This document shows, in pieces, positions 1-8,986 of a stretch of DNA of 64,000 bases. The translations under genes were made by a program, and so were the position numbers. The stretch is from contig NZ_JARWSK010000002.1 of assembly GCF_031081985.1 (NCBI RefSeq), forward strand, positions 372,001-436,000, in the 5' to 3' direction. This stretch comes from Komagataeibacter xylinus (GTDB lineage: Bacteria; Pseudomonadota; Alphaproteobacteria; Acetobacterales; Acetobacteraceae). The stretch's first letter is position 1; the number at the start of each line of letters is the position of its first letter. A model generated the notes under the pieces. The model saw nothing but the letters and a program-made list of their open reading frames with translations. It was not told the origin of the DNA and did no database searches.

Positions 1-4
1 ATAT

Positions 5-38
5 GAAAAGCGCCCGTCTTCAAAGAAGCACGGGCGCC
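5..38 (-). terminator. Rho-independent terminator downstream of dnaK
   Basis: On the minus strand an 8-bp stem (GCGCCCGT with ACGGGCGC) closes a 12-base loop and is followed by TTTT. It lies about 75 bases past the dnaK stop and would end the dnaK message. A dnaJ gene, usual downstream of dnaK, would therefore lie beyond a terminator and outside the window. Confidence 0.75.
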
Positions 39-112
39 ACCTTGGTGGAAGGGGGCGCGGACCCTAAGGCCCGCACCCCGATTTCCGAAGCCTGTATGAC
101 GCCTTGCGCCAA

Positions 113-2020
113 TCAGGACTTCTTGGAGTCGTCCACGTCCTCGAAGTCGGCGTCGACAACCTTTTCGTCCTTCGGTGCTGCCCCGCCAGCGGCGGCCCCT
201 GCGGCACCCTCGGTCTGGCCTGCCTTGTGGATGGCCTCGCCAACCTTCATGGCAACCTGCGTCAGGTGGTCGGTCGCGGTCTTCAGCGCCTCGGCATCCG
301 TGCCTTCAAGCGCCTTGCGCACGGCGGCGATCGCGGCTTCCGCCTCGGTCTTTTCAGCAGCCGGGATCTTGTCGCCCCCTTCAGCAAGGGACTTCTCGAC
401 CTGATGGGTCAGACCCTCGGCCTGGTTGCGGGCCTCGACCTGCTCCTTCTTGGCCTTGTCGGCCTCGGCATTGGCTTCGGCGTCCTTGACCATCTTGTCG
501 ATGTCAGCCTCGGACAGACCACCAGAAGCCTGGATCTTGATCTGCTGCTCCTTGCCGGTCGCCTTGTCCTTGGCCGAGACGGACACGATGCCGTTGGCGT
601 CGATGTCGAACGTCACCTCGATCTGCGGCACGCCACGCGGTGCGGGGGCGATACCGGTCAGGTCGAAGTTGCCCAGCAGCTTGTTGTCAGCCGCCATCTC
701 ACGCTCGCCCTGATAGACCTTGATGGTCACGGCGTTCTGGTTGTCTTCCGCGGTCGAGAAGGTCTGGCTCTTCTTGGTCGGGATGGTCGTGTTGCGGTCG
801 ATCAGGCGGGTGAACACGCCACCCAGCGTCTCGATGCCCAGCGACAGCGGGGTCACGTCGAGCAGCAGCACGTCCTTCACGTCACCCTGCAGCACCGCAC
901 CCTGCACGGCGGCGCCGATGGCGACCACTTCGTCGGGGTTCACGTTGCGGGCGGGTTCCTTGCCGAAGAACTCCTTAACAGCCTCGATCACCTTGGGCAT
1001 GCGGGTCATGCCGCCCACGAGGATGACTTCGTTGATCTCACCCGACGAGACGGACGCATCCTTCATCGCAGCACGGCAGGGCTCGAGCGTGCGCTGGATC
1101 AGGTCATCGACCAGGCTTTCCAGCTTCGCACGGGTCAGCTTGACCACGAGGTGCTTGGGGCCGGACGCATCAGCCGTGATGAACGGCAGGTTGATCTCGG
1201 TCTCCTTGGAGGAGGACAGCTCGATCTTCGCCTTTTCCGCCGCTTCCTTCAGGCGCTGCAGGGCCAGCTTGTCCTGACGCAGGTCGATGCCCTGCTCGCG
1301 CTTGAACTCGTCGGCCAGGAAACCGATGATGCGGGCATCGAAGTCTTCACCACCAAGGAAGGTGTCACCGTTGGTGGACTTCACCTCGATCACGCCATCG
1401 GAGATCTCGAGGATGGACACGTCGAACGTGCCGCCGCCAAGGTCATAGACCGCGATCGTGCCGCCGTCCTTCTTCTGCAGGCCATAGGCCAGGGCAGCAG
1501 CGGTCGGCTCGTTGATGATGCGCAGCACTTCAAGGCCCGCGATGCGGCCCGCATCCTTCGTGGCCTGGCGCTGGGCGTCGTTGAAGTAGGCCGGAACGGT
1601 GATGACGGCCTGCTTGACCGGCTCGCCGAGATAGGACTCGGCGGTTTCCTTCATCTTGCCCAGGATGAAGGCGGAGATCTGCGCGGGCGCGTATTTCTTG
1701 CCCTGGGCCTCAACCCATGCATCGCCATTGTCGCCCTTGACGATCTCGTAGGGGACAAGGCCCTTGTCCTTCGCCACGGTCGGATCGTCATAACGGCGGC
1801 CGATCAGGCGCTTGACGGCATACAGCGTGTTGGCGGGGTTGGTGACCGCCTGGCGCTTGGCGGCCTGGCCTACGAGCATTTCACCGTTGTCGGTAAAGGC
1901 GACCATCGACGGGGTGGTGCGTGCGCCTTCGCTGTTCTCGATAACCCGCGTCTCGTCGCCTTCACGCACGGCAACGCAGGAATTGGTCGTACCAAGGTCG
2001 ATACCGATAACCTTGCTCAT
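113..2020 (-). CDS. dnaK: Molecular chaperone DnaK (Hsp70)
   Basis: ATP-dependent cytoplasmic Hsp70 that binds exposed hydrophobic peptide segments and works with DnaJ and GrpE. The 635-residue length is normal for the family. The N-terminal nucleotide-binding domain opens with [14 protein letters not shown] (residues 5-18), and the interdomain linker [12 protein letters not shown] is near residue 385. The substrate-binding domain is followed by an Ala/Gly-rich tail ending in a DnaK-like acidic motif ([11 protein letters not shown]). The ATG is preceded by AAAAGGAGAAG, a strong ribosome binding site. grpE lies upstream on the same strand, but 185 bases and an RpoH-like promoter separate the two, so dnaK can be transcribed on its own. 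The identification is certain. Confidence 0.99.
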   Translation of the reverse strand: MSKVIGIDLGTTNSCVAVREGDETRVIENSEGARTTPSMVAFTDNGEMLVGQAAKRQAVTNPANTLYAVKRLIGRRYDDPTVAKDKGLVPYEIVKGDNGDAWVEAQGKKYAPAQISAFILGKMKETAESYLGEPVKQAVITVPAYFNDAQRQATKDAGRIAGLEVLRIINEPTAAALAYGLQKKDGGTIAVYDLGGGTFDVSILEISDGVIEVKSTNGDTFLGGEDFDARIIGFLADEFKREQGIDLRQDKLALQRLKEAAEKAKIELSSSKETEINLPFITADASGPKHLVVKLTRAKLESLVDDLIQRTLEPCRAAMKDASVSSGEINEVILVGGMTRMPKVIEAVKEFFGKEPARNVNPDEVVAIGAAVQGAVLQGDVKDVLLLDVTPLSLGIETLGGVFTRLIDRNTTIPTKKSQTFSTAEDNQNAVTIKVYQGEREMAADNKLLGNFDLTGIAPAPRGVPQIEVTFDIDANGIVSVSAKDKATGKEQQIKIQASGGLSEADIDKMVKDAEANAEADKAKKEQVEARNQAEGLTHQVEKSLAEGGDKIPAAEKTEAEAAIAAVRKALEGTDAEALKTATDHLTQVAMKVGEAIHKAGQTEGAAGAAAGGAAPKDEKVVDADFEDVDDSKKS

Positions 2021-2149
2021 GTAATCTTCTCCTTTTCAGCGGCCTGTCCGGACCCGAAGCATCGGGACAGACCCTTCTTTTTCAGTATTCAGGCGCGTGG
2101 CGCGGACTGTCTTTTTTCACATCCATCCGCACGCCGTTATCATTACCCG

Positions 2150-2178
2150 ATGTAGGCAGCCCATGCGTCGCTTTCAAG
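2150..2178 (-). promoter_or_regulatory. RpoH (sigma-32)-like heat-shock promoter of dnaK
   Basis: On the minus strand CTTGAAA (2178-2172) is separated by 16 bases from CTACAT (2155-2150). This fits the heat-shock pattern CTTGAAA followed by a CCCATnT/CTATnT-like -10 in alphaproteobacteria. It lies in the grpE-dnaK gap, about 130 bases before the dnaK start. The motif is seen; RpoH dependence is inferred. Confidence 0.65.
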
Positions 2179-2205
2179 AGGATCCAGCCATGCACGGGCG
2201 GGATT

Positions 2206-2814
2206 TCACCCTGCCTGCGCCGGTCCCTTCGATACGACCACCATGGCCGGCTTGAGCAGCCGCCCGTGCAGGGTCCAGGCCGGGGTCCAGGCCTCCATCA
2301 CGGTATCGGCGGGGTGTTCGTCGCTGTGCTGCTGGCTCATGGCCTGGTGCAGGTTGGCGTCAAAGGGCTTGCCCTTCGCGTCTTCCGCCTTGATGCCGTT
2401 GCGCTCGAGAATGCCCATGAACGAACGCTCGGTGCTCTCGATGCCTTCGCGCATGCTGGTCAGCAGACTGTCCTCGCCCTCGGTGGGCTTGGGCAGGCTG
2501 GCAAGCGCGCGCTTGAGGTTCTCGGCGGCCTCGACCACATCCTTGGCGAATTTCTGCACGGCGTACTGCCGGGCATCTTCCACTTCGCGCTTGGTGCGGG
2601 TGCGCAGGTTCTGCATATCGGCTTCCGCGCGCATCCACTTGTCGCGCATGGCAGCAACTTCGGCTTCAAGCTCGGCTATGCGCGGGTCGGATCCGGCCTC
2701 CGCCTCGGGCTGGGGCGCTGCCGCTTCAGGGGCGGGCGCGCCGTGCGCGTCGGAGGGCGTGCCGTCGCCATGGGGGGCGTCGGCAAAGGGGTTGGGGTCT
2801 GTGTTCTCGCTCAT
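2206..2814 (-). CDS. grpE: Nucleotide exchange factor GrpE
   Basis: Co-chaperone that releases ADP from DnaK. The protein has an acidic, Ala/Pro-rich N-terminus, a long helical coiled-coil segment (roughly residues 45-110, including AEADMQNLRTRTKREVEDAR) and the C-terminal beta domain (TLHGRLLKPAMVVVSKG). The chosen ATG gives 202 residues beginning MSENTDPN. A TTG 36 bases further upstream is in frame, but it adds residues unlike GrpE starts. No CIRCE operator was seen upstream. hrcA, often next to grpE, is absent: the divergent neighbour is chvI. Confidence 0.95.
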   Translation of the reverse strand: MSENTDPNPFADAPHGDGTPSDAHGAPAPEAAAPQPEAEAGSDPRIAELEAEVAAMRDKWMRAEADMQNLRTRTKREVEDARQYAVQKFAKDVVEAAENLKRALASLPKPTEGEDSLLTSMREGIESTERSFMGILERNGIKAEDAKGKPFDANLHQAMSQQHSDEHPADTVMEAWTPAWTLHGRLLKPAMVVVSKGPAQAG

Positions 2815-3058
2815 GCTCTTACAAGTAGGTAACGACTGACCGATGGACAAGGCATTGCGCTCCCGGCAGGCATACCGTTTTTGCGCAACATCCCTGCCGT
2901 GAACGGAGCAGCCGGAATGACGTTATCATTCCAGTGGATCCCGGCACCCGCATCCCCTCATGACATGCGGGCGGTTATGACGCTATGCTGCGCGTGCCTG
3001 CCAGGCAAGATGCTGGCGGTCATGCCCGGATCGGCGAAGGAGCAAAAAGAGAGCCCCC

Positions 3059-3769
3059 ATGGAGCCAACGAAACAGACGATCGTGCTGGTTGACGATGAC
3101 AGGAACATCCTGACCTCCGTGCAGATGACACTGGAGGCGGAAGGCTTCATTGTCCGCACCTATACCGATGGGGAGAGTGCGCTGCATGGTCTGTCATCGC
3201 GCCCGGCCGACCTGGCGGTGCTCGATATCAAGATGCCGCGCATGGACGGGATGGAACTGCTCCAGCGCCTGCGCGCGCGCTCGCAGCTGCCGGTGATTTT
3301 CCTGTCCTCCAAGGATGAGGAGGTGGACCAGCTCATGGGCCTGCGCCTGGGGGCGGATGACTACATCACCAAGCCGTTCTCGCAGCGCCTGCTGCTCGAG
3401 CGCATCCGCGCGCTGCTGCGCCGCAACGAGGTCAGCCGCAGCGAGGCGGCGGGCATCAGCCCCACCGGCACCATGGTGCGTGGCGGCCTGTCGCTTGATG
3501 AAACCCGCCACCAGTGCCTGTGGCACGGGCGCGACATCCAGCTTACGGTCACCGAGTTCCTGCTCGTCAAGGCGCTGGCCGCCCGCCCCGGCCTGGTCAA
3601 GTCGCGCGACCAGCTGATCGATGCGGCCTACGGCGAGAACATCTACGTGGATGACCGCACCATCGACAGCCACATCAAGCGCGTGCGCAAGAAGTTCCGG
3701 CAGGTGGATGACGAGTTCAACCAGATCGAGACGCTGTACGGCATCGGCTACCGCTACAAGGAAGAATGA
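3059..3769 (+). CDS. chvI: Response regulator ChvI (OmpR family)
   Basis: DNA-binding response regulator of the ChvG-ChvI two-component system, which in alphaproteobacteria responds to acid and envelope stress. The receiver domain (about residues 8-120) shows the acidic pocket VDDD, the phospho-acceptor Asp56 ([12 protein letters not shown]) and the KPF lysine near residue 105. A winged-helix effector domain (about 140-236) ends in the typical [10 protein letters not shown]. Its stop overlaps the kinase start by 4 bases, so the pair is translationally coupled. The well-known neighbours hprK-EIIA-HPr of other alphaproteobacteria are not adjacent here; they lie about 22 kb away. Confidence 0.95.
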   Translation: MEPTKQTIVLVDDDRNILTSVQMTLEAEGFIVRTYTDGESALHGLSSRPADLAVLDIKMPRMDGMELLQRLRARSQLPVIFLSSKDEEVDQLMGLRLGADDYITKPFSQRLLLERIRALLRRNEVSRSEAAGISPTGTMVRGGLSLDETRHQCLWHGRDIQLTVTEFLLVKALAARPGLVKSRDQLIDAAYGENIYVDDRTIDSHIKRVRKKFRQVDDEFNQIETLYGIGYRYKEE

Positions 3770-5553
3770 CCACGCCGGTGTCCCGTCTCCTTCTGTCAGC
3801 ACTCCCGCTTGCGCGCCCGCTGCGCCGCCTGCTGCCCCGGCGGTGGAGCGGGGAGCGGCAGAACGCGGTTGCGGAATTCATGGAATACCGCACCCGGCTG
3901 GTCTCGCCGCTCATGCGGCGCATCCTGCTGGTCAATACGCTGCCGCTTGGCCTGCTGGCGCTGACGCTGCTCTACCTGACCCAGTTCCAGAACAGCCTGC
4001 TCGAGGCCGAGGTCTCGGCCCTGCGCGAGCAGGCGCGCATCTATGCCGGGGCGCTGGGGCAGAGTGCGGTCATCGTGTCGCGCCGCGACGTGACGCTGGC
4101 GCCTGACCTTGCCGGCCCGCTGCTGCTGCGCCTGACCGAGCCCAGCCCGAGTGCCCATGCCCGCCTGTTCGCCCCCGATGGGCAGGTCGTGGCCGACAGC
4201 CGCGTGGAACAGGCGGGCTTCGGCATCAAGGCCACGCCGTTGCCACCAGCCGAGGAAGACGAGCACGCCGGGCCGCCTCACGCCGGCACATCGATCAATA
4301 TGGGCGAGCGGCTGTATAACTGGCTTCTGGCGCAGTTGCCCACGCTCTCGGGCGAGCGGATCATGACGCTGGACACGCCGGATTCAGACCCGTCGATCCA
4401 GCCCGTCACCCAGCCCGATGGCACGCGGGTGATGGAGATCCCGCCCTATATCCGCCGTAACGCCGACCACCAGCTCATGGTGACCGTGGCCGAGCCGGTC
4501 ATGCATGCGGGGCAGACCACGGTGGGCATCATCCAGCTCACGCGTGAGGCGCGTGATGTGGACCGCTCGCTGTTTGCGGTGCGCTCGTCCATCCTGTCGC
4601 TGTTCCTCATGGCACTGGCGCTGACCATCCTGCTCTCGTGGTATCTGTCGCTCACCATTGCACGCCCGCTGCTGCGGCTGGCCGCCTCGGCCCATACCAT
4701 GCGCGAATCCTCCGACCGCACCGACATGGTGCCCGAGCGCCTGCTGGCCCGGCGCGACGAGATTGGCGAGGTCGCCCGCGCGTTGCAGGACAGTGCGAGC
4801 GCGCTGTGGGCGCGCATGGACGCCATCGAGCGCTTTGCCGCCGATGTCAGCCACGAGATCAAGAACCCGCTCTCCTCCATCCGCTCGGCCATTGAAAGCC
4901 TGCTGCGCATCGACGACCCCGAGCGCCAGCGCCGCCTCATGTCGATCATCAATGACGACGTGCGCAGACTCGACCGGCTGATTACCGATATTTCCGATGC
5001 CAGCCGCGTGGATGCCGAACTCTCGCGCACCCGCGCCGAGCCGGTGGCCATCGTGCCGCTGCTGTCCGTGCTGGCCGAGATCCATCAGGCCACCCGCCAG
5101 CCGGGCCAGCCCTTCATGGCGGTGGCCAGCAGCGGCGACAGTCCGGAGCGCAGGCTGGTGGTGCTGGCGGTGGAGGACCGGCTGGTGCAGGTGCTGCGCA
5201 ACCTGATCGGCAATGCCATCTCGTTCTCGCCGCCCGATGGCAAGATCCTGCTCAGCGCGGTGCCTGCGGGCGGCATGGTGGAGATTGCGGTCAGCGATGA
5301 AGGCCCGGGCATTCCGCAGGCCAAGCTCGACAACATTTTCGACCGCTTTTATTCCGAGCGGCCAAGCAGCGAGAATTTCGGCCAGCATTCCGGCCTGGGC
5401 CTGTCGATCAGCAAGCAGATCATCGAGGCCCTGCGCGGCACCATCAGCGCCGAAAACCGCGTCGATGCCGATGGCCACGTGCAGGGCGCCCGCTTCGTGA
5501 TCTGCCTGCCTCGCGTGGACGTGAAGGGCGAGGTCAGCCGACCTCATCCGTAG
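3766..5553 (+). CDS. chvG: Sensor histidine kinase ChvG
   Basis: Inner-membrane sensor kinase partner of ChvI. The 595 residues comprise a short cytoplasmic N-terminus, TM1 (about 50-70), a periplasmic sensor domain (about 75-265), TM2 (about 275-297), a HAMP region, a HisKA domain with the H box [15 protein letters not shown] (phospho-His363) and a HATPase domain. The N box (NLIGNAIS), the G1 box (DEGPGIP) and the G2 box (GLGLSISK) are all visible, so the kinase looks intact. The last 20 bases overlap the 3' end of pqqE on the opposite strand. Confidence 0.94.
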   Translation: MTTPVSRLLLSALPLARPLRRLLPRRWSGERQNAVAEFMEYRTRLVSPLMRRILLVNTLPLGLLALTLLYLTQFQNSLLEAEVSALREQARIYAGALGQSAVIVSRRDVTLAPDLAGPLLLRLTEPSPSAHARLFAPDGQVVADSRVEQAGFGIKATPLPPAEEDEHAGPPHAGTSINMGERLYNWLLAQLPTLSGERIMTLDTPDSDPSIQPVTQPDGTRVMEIPPYIRRNADHQLMVTVAEPVMHAGQTTVGIIQLTREARDVDRSLFAVRSSILSLFLMALALTILLSWYLSLTIARPLLRLAASAHTMRESSDRTDMVPERLLARRDEIGEVARALQDSASALWARMDAIERFAADVSHEIKNPLSSIRSAIESLLRIDDPERQRRLMSIINDDVRRLDRLITDISDASRVDAELSRTRAEPVAIVPLLSVLAEIHQATRQPGQPFMAVASSGDSPERRLVVLAVEDRLVQVLRNLIGNAISFSPPDGKILLSAVPAGGMVEIAVSDEGPGIPQAKLDNIFDRFYSERPSSENFGQHSGLGLSISKQIIEALRGTISAENRVDADGHVQGARFVICLPRVDVKGEVSRPHP

Positions 5554-6640
5554 CGCGCGCGTAACGCCGGTATCGGAATGGCGGCGGCTCGGCAGGCAGG
5601 GTGTCGAGCACGGCCTTGATCCGCTCATGGTCGGGTGCGCGCGAACACACCGGGTCGGTCGCCGCAGCATCACCCGCCAGCGCCAGGGCCTGGCAGCGGC
5701 AGCCACCCCAGTCCTTTTCACGCTGGTCGCAGCTCCGGCAGGGCTGGGGCATCCAGTCCGTGCCGCGGAACATGGTAAAAAGCGGGGCCTCGCGCCAGAT
5801 ATGGTCCAGCGTGTCATGCCTTACGTCGGGGAAGGCGACGTTGGGGATGGTCTCCGCCGCATGGCACGGCAGCACCCGGCCCGAGGGCGAGATGTTGATG
5901 AACCGCCGCCCCCAGCCGCCCATGCATGGCTTGGGCCGGTCGGCATAGTAATCGGGGGTGACGTAATCGATGGTCAGGCGGCCTTCGTATTTTTTCCGTG
6001 CCGCTTCCACCGCCTCGGTGGTCTGCTCAAGCTGGGCGGCGGTGGGCATGAGGGCCTCGCGGTTGGCCAGCCCCCAGCCATAATACTGCGTATGGGCAAT
6101 CTCGACCCGGCGCGCGCCCATCTGCAGGGCTGCTTCAAGCATCTGCGGCACGCGCTCGGCATTTTCGCGGTAGATGACGAAGTTCAGCGTCAGCGGCATG
6201 CCATCGGCTGCAACCAGCCGTGCCGCCTCGATCTTGCGGGCCTGCGCGCCCTTCATGCCGCCTACATGCTCGGCATTTGCCGTGTCGATATCCTGAAACG
6301 AAAGCTGGACGTGATCGAGTCCCGCTTCCACCAGCGCCGGGAAGGTCTTTTCGTTAAGCAGCACGCCGGAGGTGATGAGGTTGGTGTAAAGCCCCAGCCC
6401 CACGGCATGGCGGATGAGTGCGGGCAGGTCGGGGCGGCTCATCGGCTCGCCGCCGGAAAAATGCACCTGCAGCACCCCCATCTCGGCGGCCTGGTCGAGC
6501 ACGCTGATCCATTCGGCGGTGGAAAGCTCGTTTTTACGCGGCTCCAGCGCCAGCGGGTTGGAACAGTACGGGCACTGCAACGGGCAGCGATGCGTGAGTT
6601 CCGCCAGCAGGCTCATGGGCGAGAGAATGGTTTCGGTCAT
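5534..6640 (-). CDS. pqqE: PQQ biosynthesis radical SAM enzyme PqqE
   Basis: Radical SAM enzyme that forms the C-C bond between Glu and Tyr side chains of the PqqA peptide, the first step of pyrroloquinoline quinone synthesis, acting on PqqA held by PqqD. The SAM-cluster motif CxxxCxxC is at Cys19, Cys23 and Cys26 (HRCPLQCPYC). The C-terminal SPASM region carries a further set of cysteines (from CMGGWG through CRSC to GGCRC) for auxiliary Fe-S clusters. At 368 residues it has the normal length. Its start overlaps the pqqD stop by 4 bases. It is the last gene of pqqABCDE and runs convergently into chvG with a 20-base overlap. Confidence 0.98.
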   Translation of the reverse strand: MTETILSPMSLLAELTHRCPLQCPYCSNPLALEPRKNELSTAEWISVLDQAAEMGVLQVHFSGGEPMSRPDLPALIRHAVGLGLYTNLITSGVLLNEKTFPALVEAGLDHVQLSFQDIDTANAEHVGGMKGAQARKIEAARLVAADGMPLTLNFVIYRENAERVPQMLEAALQMGARRVEIAHTQYYGWGLANREALMPTAAQLEQTTEAVEAARKKYEGRLTIDYVTPDYYADRPKPCMGGWGRRFINISPSGRVLPCHAAETIPNVAFPDVRHDTLDHIWREAPLFTMFRGTDWMPQPCRSCDQREKDWGGCRCQALALAGDAAATDPVCSRAPDHERIKAVLDTLPAEPPPFRYRRYARATDEVG

Positions 6641-6918
6641 GCCACCAGCACCTGTCGGGTCATGAGGTCACTGACCATGACATGGACATCGCGCCCGATC
6701 ACATCAACCGGGGCGGCAAAGCGGCTGGCCAGATCAGCAATGATCTGGCCCAGCGTGCGCGTGCCATCGACCAGCCTGAGCACCTCGGCTGCGATGGGGT
6801 CGGGAATGAAGGCCCGCTCCGGCGCCTGGATGATCCAGCGCTCGCGCACGCGGTCATGCTGCAACCGCACCCCGCGCGCGAAGCGGATAACGCTGTCGTC
6901 CGTGAGGTCTGCGCTCAT
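6637..6918 (-). CDS. pqqD: PQQ biosynthesis peptide chaperone PqqD
   Basis: Small RiPP-recognition protein that binds PqqA and presents it to PqqE. The 93 residues start MSADLTDDSVIRFARGVRLQHDRVR and contain the typical PqqD core (WIIQAPERAF, then a helical region around LRLVDGTRTLGQIIADLASRF). The 4-base overlaps with pqqC upstream and pqqE downstream show translational coupling. This is a stand-alone PqqD, not the PqqCD fusion found in some methylotrophs. Confidence 0.97.
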   Translation of the reverse strand: MSADLTDDSVIRFARGVRLQHDRVRERWIIQAPERAFIPDPIAAEVLRLVDGTRTLGQIIADLASRFAAPVDVIGRDVHVMVSDLMTRQVLVA

Positions 6919-7652
6919 GCCGGGTCCGGGCGGAACGCACCGGGCGGAATGCGGCCGGGATTGACGTAGGCATATTCCAGCTCATCAAGCATGGCCCACA
7001 GCACGCCGCACTTGAACTTGAGCGCGCCAAGCACCGCCTGCTGCTGCGCGGGCGTGCGGGCATGTTCCTTCACATAACCCAGCGCAAAATCGGAATCACG
7101 CGGGGCCTGTGTGAGGCGCGGCTGGAAGTAGGCCAGTGTTTCGGGCGTGATGAAGTCGTAATGGCGCAGCATGCCCGCCACGCGCTCGCTGATGATGGTG
7201 GGCGAGAACAGTTCCGTCAGCGACGAGGCAATGGCCTCGAGAATGGACCGGTCCCGCACGAAGGCCACATACGCATCCACCGCAAAGCGGGTGGCGGGCA
7301 GCAGCCCTTCAAGCGACTCCACATAGGCGCGGTCCAGCCCCAGCCCGTCGGTCAGCTTGAGCCAGCGCGCGACACCACCGGTGCCCGGTGCATCGCCATC
7401 ATGGTCCACCAGCCGCCGGCGCCATTCGCGCCGCAGTTCCGCCGTGGGCAGGCGGGCGAGCAGGGTTGCGTCCTTGGCGGGAATGCTGGCCTGATAATAA
7501 TAGCGGTTCAGCGCCCAGGCCTGCACCTGCGCGCGGTTGAGCCTGCCATCATGCAGTGCGCGGTGGAAAGGGTGCAGGTTGTGGTAGCGTTCCGCCCCGA
7601 TGGCGCGGAGTGCGGCTTCAAGTTCATCAGGAGAAAGCAGGGGTGCGCTCAT
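6915..7652 (-). CDS. pqqC: Pyrroloquinoline-quinone synthase PqqC
   Basis: Cofactor-less oxidase of the TenA/heme-oxygenase-like fold that carries out the final ring closure and oxidation of AHQQ to PQQ. The 245 residues show the family signatures HPFHRALHDG (residues 22-31) and RYYYQASIPAKDATLLARL, and the long helical bundle continues to the C-terminus. It overlaps pqqB and pqqD by 4 bases each. Identity is certain from sequence and operon position. Confidence 0.98.
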   Translation of the reverse strand: MSAPLLSPDELEAALRAIGAERYHNLHPFHRALHDGRLNRAQVQAWALNRYYYQASIPAKDATLLARLPTAELRREWRRRLVDHDGDAPGTGGVARWLKLTDGLGLDRAYVESLEGLLPATRFAVDAYVAFVRDRSILEAIASSLTELFSPTIISERVAGMLRHYDFITPETLAYFQPRLTQAPRDSDFALGYVKEHARTPAQQQAVLGALKFKCGVLWAMLDELEYAYVNPGRIPPGAFRPDPA

Positions 7653-8572
7653 GCCGTAATCCTCATCCCGTCATGGGAGATTTCCCACCCTGCGGCCTCG
7701 ACGGCGGCGCGCTCGGGCGTATCCGCCAGCAGCACAGGGTTGGAATTGTTGATGTGTATGAAAATCCTGCGCTTGATGCCCAGGTCACGCAGGGCGGCGA
7801 TGGTGCCGTCCATGCCATCCATGGACATGTGGCCCATGCGGCGGCCGGTCTTCTCGCCAAGGCCCGCGCGCACCATCTCGTCATCCACCCACAGCGTGCC
7901 GTCAAAGAACACGGCATCCGCCCCGCGCAGGCGCACACGCAGGTTGTCGGTCATGCGCGCGCAGCCGGGCACGAAGCACACGCGGTGATTGCCATCGGAA
8001 ATCTCGAGGCCGATCGTCTCGCCATTTTCGCATATGGCGGCGGGGTCAGGCCCGGATTCGGCATAAAGCGGCACCTTGCCGGGCACGGCGAAGGGCACGA
8101 TGGTCAGGCCCGCGGGCTTGCCGTCGGTCAGCTTCAGCGCCAAGGGCTGATCGAGTCCCATCGGTTCACGGGTCACGACCGCGCGGTTCAGGGCTTCAAA
8201 AATGGGGTTGGCATCCAGCATGGACAGCACTTCGGGCGTGGCCAGAAGGGTAAAGGGCTGTCGCTCGCGCAGGGTGAGCAGGCCGGTGATGGTATCCACC
8301 TCGCCGCCTGTCAGGATCACGCCGGCGATGGGCGTGGAGCGCAGGCCCTCGCTGGGATGCAGCGCCGGGGTCTGGTTGATCTGGGTGCGCAGGTCAGGCG
8401 ATGCGTTGACCACGAACCAGTTCTTTCCATCTCCGCTGATGGCGATGGAAGCCTGTGTGCGGGGCAGGGCTGCCGGATCGCCGGCCCTGGCCCGCCTGCA
8501 ACCGGGAGCGTTGGAGTTCCATTGGGGAAATCCACCACCCGCCGCCGCGCCGAGAACGATAATGTCGATCAT
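7649..8572 (-). CDS. pqqB: PQQ biosynthesis protein PqqB (metallo-beta-lactamase fold)
   Basis: A 307-residue protein of the metallo-beta-lactamase fold, implicated in hydroxylating the cross-linked Glu-Tyr intermediate during PQQ synthesis. It begins MIDIIVLGAAAGGGFPQWNSNAPGC, which is diagnostic of PqqB. Later segments include VILTGGEVDTITGLLTL, where many metallo-hydrolases have HxHxDH, so the classic zinc motif is modified, as is usual in PqqB. It is separated from pqqA by a strong hairpin and overlaps pqqC by 4 bases. Confidence 0.97.
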   Translation of the reverse strand: MIDIIVLGAAAGGGFPQWNSNAPGCRRARAGDPAALPRTQASIAISGDGKNWFVVNASPDLRTQINQTPALHPSEGLRSTPIAGVILTGGEVDTITGLLTLRERQPFTLLATPEVLSMLDANPIFEALNRAVVTREPMGLDQPLALKLTDGKPAGLTIVPFAVPGKVPLYAESGPDPAAICENGETIGLEISDGNHRVCFVPGCARMTDNLRVRLRGADAVFFDGTLWVDDEMVRAGLGEKTGRRMGHMSMDGMDGTIAALRDLGIKRRIFIHINNSNPVLLADTPERAAVEAAGWEISHDGMRITA

Positions 8573-8579
8573 GGACGCA

Positions 8580-8620
8580 GAGTGTAAAAGAAAATCGCCG
8601 CCTGTGCGAGACAGGCGGCG
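8580..8620 (-). terminator. Attenuator hairpin between pqqA and pqqB
   Basis: A perfect 10-bp stem, CGCCGCCTGT (8596-8605) with ACAGGCGGCG (8611-8620), closes a 5-base loop. On the minus strand it is followed by ATTTTCTTTT. It sits 11 bases past the pqqA stop and before pqqBCDE. It should terminate or pause part of the transcription, or stabilise the pqqA message, giving more substrate-peptide mRNA than enzyme mRNA. The partial-termination role is inferred. Confidence 0.75.
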
Positions 8621-8631
8621 ATGTTTCCATC

Positions 8632-8712
8632 TTACTTCTTTTCGCCGCAGACGTAGCTGTTGATCTCGGCGCCCAGGGGGACTTCAACGATCTTGGGGGT
8701 ATTCCAGGCCAT
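8632..8712 (-). CDS. pqqA: PQQ precursor peptide PqqA
   Basis: A 26-residue ribosomal peptide that is the source of PQQ. The conserved Glu16 and Tyr20 of E-I-N-S-Y are the residues cross-linked by PqqE, and the leader is MAWNTPKIVEVPLG. The chosen ATG has GGAGAG seven bases upstream. An in-frame ATG 12 bases earlier would add MESP, but its spacing is poorer. It is the first gene of the pqq operon, divergent from the AI-2E family gene. The 274 bases between them must hold the pqq promoter, but I see no clear -35/-10 pair. Confidence 0.97.
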   Translation of the reverse strand: MAWNTPKIVEVPLGAEINSYVCGEKK

Positions 8713-8986
8713 GGGACTCTCCATTGATTTGTATGCGAAAGGCAGAAACCTTCGTCTATCGGTTATTTGAGCCCGGTCTCCCGCCACTTTCAAGTCGTGT
8801 GTGGGGGCATATGGGGCCTGAAAATTCACGTTAGCGTGTACCATGCCGCCCCCCTGCAATGGTTGCGTAGCGGGAATGTGCCAAAATCCTTGGTCCTGCC
8901 TGTCCGATACGGCCATAAGAAGCAGGTACGCGGACACCAGCCCCCGGCCATACGGGCCAAGCCAGCACAAGCCAGGACCTGAACCG

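Noticed and set aside
104-2155. A 683-residue open frame on the plus strand opposite dnaK
   Set aside because: It is the antisense shadow of dnaK in GC-rich DNA: no ribosome site, no family features, and dnaK is certain.
2815-3058. A CIRCE operator or second heat-shock promoter before grpE
   Set aside because: No TTAGCACTC-N9-GAGTGCTAA and no convincing CTTGAAA pattern were found in this gap.
4384-5817. Long minus-strand open frame opposite chvG
   Set aside because: His/Arg-rich composition typical of an antisense shadow; it crosses the end of pqqE and chvG.
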